Assembly: GCF_900313025.1 (NCBI RefSeq)
Contig: NZ_OMPQ01000008.1
Coordinates: 163,152-227,151 of the forward strand
DNA length: 64,000 nucleotides
From: Pseudophaeobacter sp. EL27
Lineage (GTDB): Bacteria > Pseudomonadota > Alphaproteobacteria > Rhodobacterales > Rhodobacteraceae
Direction of reading: 5' to 3'
The position numbers and the translations under genes were made by a program. This document shows positions 63,380 through 64,000 of this stretch, in pieces (position 1 is the first letter of the stretch; each line of letters begins with the position of its first letter). Under the pieces are notes generated by a model that did not search any database, had not been told where the DNA came from, and was given only the letters and a program-made list of their open reading frames with translations.

Positions 63380-64000
63380 AGGGCCTCCGGTGGTTGGGGT
63401 AGGTTGGAATTAGGATTATGTGAGGTGAGATCGGGCTGCTTCTTCAAAGGCCTGGATGAACTCTTTCGCTGCCCACGGACAGATTGCATTGCCGTAGCCC
63501 CGCAGGAGCCCCACTCTGCCGGGTAGCCCATGAGCCAACGGGAATGATCCGGGTTCAACTGGCCGCCACTTTCCATCCCGGCATCCAAGCCAGTCTGCAT
63601 TTTTCCAGAAGCCTTTAAGCGGGTAGGGGTGGCCAACATTGTTGCAACCGTCTGGAGATCCTGACCTCCGTTGCCGTGCAGGCCTGGGCTGTTCGCGTTC
63701 TGCGCCTTGCATGTCGGCCAGCCCGCCAGTACTGCGGCGTGGTTTAGTGTAATGTTCGGTGTCATGAACTCCTGCGACGGGTGGCGCAGTGAATCTGTCG
63801 CAGTAGCTGATGGCCAGCCCGCAAGGTGGCACTGCCGCCCCAGCTGATCCATTCGGTTCCGAGTTGACCCGTCCGGGTTCGTGCCCGTTTGAGACATGCC
63901 CTCTGTGTCTTTCCAGTCCCGTGCTGACGTCGTTGACCAGCCCGCTTGTGGGAGATCGCAGATTGTAGGCCCCGAAAAAGGTTCTTTGCCGGATGTGCGG
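63376..64000 (-). CDS. Phage-type DNA methyltransferase, C-terminal part (cut by window edge)
   Basis: The minus-strand frame is open from the TGA at 63376 to the window end (no start inside is needed), giving at least 207 residues. Repeated units LPQAGWSTTSARDWKD, HLAGWPSATATDSLR and VLAGWPTCKAQNANSPGLHG, then LNPDHSRWLMGYPAEWGSCG and ATAMQS near the end, are the pattern I know from the C-terminal part of phage/prophage cytosine methyltransferases. The catalytic PCQ region would lie outside the window. Marks this as part of a phage-derived element adjoining tRNA-Leu. Confidence 0.75.
   Translation of the reverse strand, partial: RTSGKEPFSGPTICDLPQAGWSTTSARDWKDTEGMSQTGTNPDGSTRNRMDQLGRQCHLAGWPSATATDSLRHPSQEFMTPNITLNHAAVLAGWPTCKAQNANSPGLHGNGGQDLQTVATMLATPTRLKASGKMQTGLDAGMESGGQLNPDHSRWLMGYPAEWGSCGATAMQSVRGQRKSSSRPLKKQPDLTSHNPNSNLPQPPEAL

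Overview
This window is GC-rich chromosomal DNA (about 60% by eye) from an alphaproteobacterium, almost certainly a marine Rhodobacteraceae member of the Roseobacter group. Pointers are an aa3 cytochrome oxidase cluster coxB-ctaB-small ORF-ctaG-coxC-SURF1 followed by thrC and an M16 peptidase, a glyQ-DUF6446-gltS-glyS-PPDK-like block, a DUF2244 gene beside ctaD, a paired Lrp/AsnC module beside ilvC, and two perfect FNR-type boxes in front of the oxidase genes. Most of it is housekeeping core genome. The species cannot be named from the sequence alone.

Layout. 1-8 kb, minus strand: start of a fatty acid desaturase cut by the window edge, scoAB (3-oxoacid CoA-transferase), topA, dprA, tldD. 8-17.4 kb, plus strand: the oxidase and assembly operon, thrC, M16 peptidase, GNAT and an FAD-linked oxidase flanked by GC-rich palindromic repeats. 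17.6-28 kb is mixed: apt and mtnP (adenine/methylthioadenosine salvage), a LysE-type exporter with an apparent internal deletion, a DUF418-like membrane protein, a MerR/DUF2938 divergent pair, a SulP transporter, acetyltransferases, flavin reductase, EcsC, DUF1178 and SDR genes. 28-41 kb: an exported SPOR/peptidoglycan-binding/trypsin-fold protein that lacks all three catalytic residues, the glycyl-tRNA synthetase block with gltS, a PPDK-like protein, a SleB hydrolase and folB-folP. 41-54 kb: two EamA transporters, ilvC with divergent Lrp regulators, a class V aminotransferase, a UbiH-type hydroxylase, a HAD nucleotidase, a GntR regulator, an MshEN-like/GT2 fusion, carA and yqeY. 54-63 kb: a low-GC orphan gene, DUF2244, ctaD, a HIT protein, a LuxR-like/alpha-beta hydrolase fusion, lipB and an exported caspase-like protein with a Gln/Gly repeat region. 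At 63 kb a tRNA-Leu(GAG) is followed directly by phage-type genes (an AlpA-like HTH protein and the C-terminal part of a phage-type DNA methyltransferase) that run off the window. This looks like the edge of an integrated element.

How the genes work together: the two separated oxidase loci (coxB operon and ctaD) each carry a perfect TTGAT-N4-ATCAA box, which suggests shared oxygen control. MtnP releases adenine that Apt can recycle. The overlapping Lrp pair sits divergent from ilvC. The less ordinary content is the caspase-like protein, two predicted pseudoenzymes (the trypsin-fold protein and the LuxR/hydrolase), the diverged nucleotide-binding half of the PPDK-like protein, a low-GC block inside glyS, and the tRNA-Leu element edge. 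I did not find a CRISPR array, an insertion sequence or a clearly new multi-gene system.
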